A DNA stretch of 64,000 bases. Source: Geosiphon pyriformis. Lineage: Eukaryota > Glomeromycota > Glomeromycetes > Archaeosporales > Geosiphonaceae. The notes beneath the pieces were generated by a model. The model saw only the letters and a list, made by a program, of their open reading frames with translations, searched no databases and was not told the DNA's origin. Location of the stretch: the NCBI GenBank assembly GCA_016748015.1, contig JAAOMT010000289.1, positions 321,639 through 385,638 of the forward strand. The letters run 5' to 3'. Shown here one piece after another: positions 61,983-64,000 of the stretch (positions are counted from its first letter, which is position 1; each line of letters begins with the position of its first letter). Position numbers and translations under genes: made by a program.

Positions 61983-63849
61983 GAAATCATTGGTTTTCAA
62001 TGGTCGTCTTTGGTGAGATATTATTTTTCATCATTATTAATTCGCGGCAAAAAGCCTCTGGGATGTTCATTCAGCAGGGCAAAACTGGACTGGGAGCCCG
62101 AAACAATGAATTTTCTTGATCAATGAGGAAGTAAAAATCACATATAGCCTTATTTGAGTCATTCACAAAGCGGACTTTAAAAATATGCACAATCTAAAAA
62201 CTACTATACTTCTATTTTAGATATCGGTTGATGGGATCACTTTTAGCAAATGAGCTCATCCCTTTTCTGTTGAATGTATTATTCCACAGGCTCCTATGGG
62301 TTGTCTTAAAATTCACCAACTTCGACAATTCTTTTGTTGTACGGGTGAATATTGTTCAAATATCTTGGCTATGACTTGAAAGAAAATTCAGGTCAAGATT
62401 CTCAAGTTCTTGAACTCTGACCGGAATTGAGATATGTAACCAGTCCCAGACAGCTTTTATATTCACATTTTAGCATATTAGCCATCTTTTTAATGAAACA
62501 AAGCGGGATCATGAACTGGCAATACCTTTGGATCAATAATACCTCAATCTTTACAAAAACTCTTACTTCCTGTTCGCCAAATGTGCCAATCGATGAAAAC
62601 CTTCACATCTTGGGATTATAGGTTGGATTGAATGGGAGAAGAAATTCCATATTCCCAAGCTTGAAAAATAATTCCCACGTGAACCTCTACTTTCCTCATT
62701 TGACGCAAGCATGCCTGGATGATCCCAAATGACACACAGAAAGTTTCAGCTCATCCAAAAACTGGTATGCCTTTCAGCTTTGTGATTGACACTGAAGGAA
62801 GTTTTCTAGTGGGAGAGTTGAATTTGTCGACCGACAAATGGCTCAACAGATTTATCTCGGAAATTAGTCAAAAGACAGGGCAATTGGTTGGAAGTAACAA
62901 TTTGTGCGAAATCACAAGCAATGACGTGGATGGATACCACGGATCCCAAGAAAAAAGAAATTCATCTACCTTATTCCATTTCAACGCACGTAAATTTGTG
63001 CACGTAAAATCAGAGATCGATTGTCAGATATATACCCACTCATAATTTAAGTTTGAGTTAAATTGTTTTTTGATTCATTTTATTCGGTGAATCACCAATA
63101 ATAAATGAATAGTCTATAAAATGTAAAAAGACGCTGATAAAAAATTCGCAATACACAAAACAGCAGTTATTTAATCTGGGAATTTATTGATAATTATTGC
63201 AAAATAAGTTAGATATAGTTTTTTAATATTAAGCATATCATTTATAAATAAATAAAAATGTAAAATAAAAATATTATTAAATTTAAATACTATGTAAATA
63301 TTATGATAATAAATATTTTTGAAATATTAAACAAAGTAGTTAAAAATCCTCTTACCATTTTTATTAATGTTTAATTACCAAGATTTAAGTCTATATTGTT
63401 TTCTAAAATGAAACTTAAATGTATAACTGCTACAAATTGCTGTAATATACAAATGAAAATTGATTCTTTTTTAGGCATTGCTTGATGGAGCCTTTAATCC
63501 TCTTTTCGAGGACATGTAACAATGCCACATCGGGAACTTGAGATCTCTGTTCCCAGCATCACGATTCTTATTGATCAATGTACAGATCATTTGAAAAATA
63601 AGATTTATTTATCAGTTGTTTACCAAAACTTTGAAGTTTATTACTTTTAGTAGCAATGAACAAGTTTCTTGCGTTTGTATTTCAGCAATTGTTGTGCTTA
63701 AAAGTTTCCCATATTTTTTATTTGGGAAATATTGGCATGTAGGTGTACCGCGGAATATCAAGACTTGTCTCTTGAATCTTCATTCCCATTTATTTCCCAT
63801 GACAGGCTATAGAGAACGAATGTGAATTGAGCTGATTCCAACAATCGAA
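61983..63849. other. Region downstream of TAF6, no assigned gene
   Basis: Mixed composition to 63050, then AT-rich to 63470. It contains a plus-strand ORF 62719-63045 (see separate entry). Sequence at 62040-62700 has balanced composition but no frame longer than about 60 codons and no motif I recognise. Confidence 0.5.
62719..63045 (+). CDS. Hypothetical protein, 108 codons
   Basis: MIPNDTQKVSAHPKTGMPFS opens a frame with balanced residue use (Asp, Glu, Ser, Gly, Cys), unlike the Lys/Asn/Ile shadow ORFs of AT-rich DNA. No signal peptide, membrane helix or motif is recognised. It may be one exon of a larger gene, or chance. I know no family for it. Confidence 0.25.
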   Translation: MIPNDTQKVSAHPKTGMPFSFVIDTEGSFLVGELNLSTDKWLNRFISEISQKTGQLVGSNNLCEITSNDVDGYHGSQEKRNSSTLFHFNARKFVHVKSEIDCQIYTHS

Positions 63850-63953
63850 TCAGGATTGTTTCCCACGTAGTTTATCTGAGACCAGTTCTCGAAAATCAGA
63901 TATAATTTTGTTCTCTTTTTTGGCCTTTTCTTCTTGGCTGTTCACGAACATTG
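63850..63953 (-). CDS. Possible last exon of a minus-strand gene continuing past the window
   Basis: Minus-strand translation gives FVNSQEEKAKKENKIISDFR then ELVSDKLRGKQS and a stop (TCA at 63850-63852). Residue use is charged and helix-forming, like a C-terminal coiled coil, and codon use is not AT-biased at all positions. The upstream part lies beyond position 64000 or behind an intron, so this is only a suggestion. Confidence 0.25.
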
Positions 63954-64000
63954 AAGATTAAAATAATTTGATAATAATAGAAAAAAAAACTGGAAATCAC

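Overview
The window looks like nuclear DNA of a filamentous fungus, most likely an arbuscular mycorrhizal (Glomeromycotina, Rhizophagus-type) genome; that placement is inference. It rests on very AT-rich spacers, short GT-AG introns of mostly 47-170 nt, fungal-type genes (Mdv1/Caf4-like fission adaptor, Swf1-like palmitoyltransferase, Nha1-type antiporter, Ecm4-type glutathionyl-hydroquinone reductase) and a heavy load of decayed retrotransposons.

Layout. 0-7.8 kb: a decayed Ty3/Gypsy element on the minus strand (gag, zinc knuckle, aspartic protease, Cys-rich segment, dUTPase-like domain, reverse transcriptase, RNase H, start of integrase at the left edge), followed by two LTR-like copies that carry arrays of 19-bp palindromes. 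7.8-9.3 kb: AT-rich, empty. 9.3-36.0 kb: a gene island with an MRG15/Eaf3-like protein that also has a GATA zinc finger (+), Mdv1-like WD40 protein (-), transportin-3/Mtr10 (-), Swf1-like DHHC protein (-), p31comet/MAD2L1BP (+), an E2 ubiquitin-conjugating enzyme (-), ribosomal protein uL16/RPL10 (+), glutathione reductase (-), mitochondrial MutS MSH1 (-), and glutathionyl-hydroquinone reductase (+). 36.4-50.3 kb: transposon territory with a GC-rich LINE ORF1 scrap, a dead Tc1/mariner copy, a nearly full-length dead LINE (39.0-45.9 kb), another Gypsy leader/LTR relic, and several LINE 3' ends sharing a palindromic motif. 51.0-54.0 kb: Na+/H+ antiporter (+). 56.5-59.3 kb: a truncated LINE fused directly to a Gypsy scrap. 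59.9-62.0 kb: TAF6 (+). The right end holds one unassigned ORF and possibly the last exon of a minus-strand gene.

I rebuilt exon structures by hand from splice signals and frame continuity. For the MRG-GATA, Mdv1, transportin, Swf1, p31comet, RPL10 and Ecm4 genes the exon lengths add up to an open frame. The genes are mostly unrelated housekeeping functions: nucleus (MRG-GATA, TAF6, transportin, p31comet), mitochondrion (Mdv1, MSH1), glutathione redox (GLR1, ECM4), membrane (Swf1, Nha1). The most interesting features are the MRG-GATA fusion with a frame-neutral intron inside the zinc finger, the dUTPase-bearing Gypsy family with palindromic LTR repeats, and related LINE copies in very different states of base-composition decay, including loss of catalytic Asp residues in the large copy.
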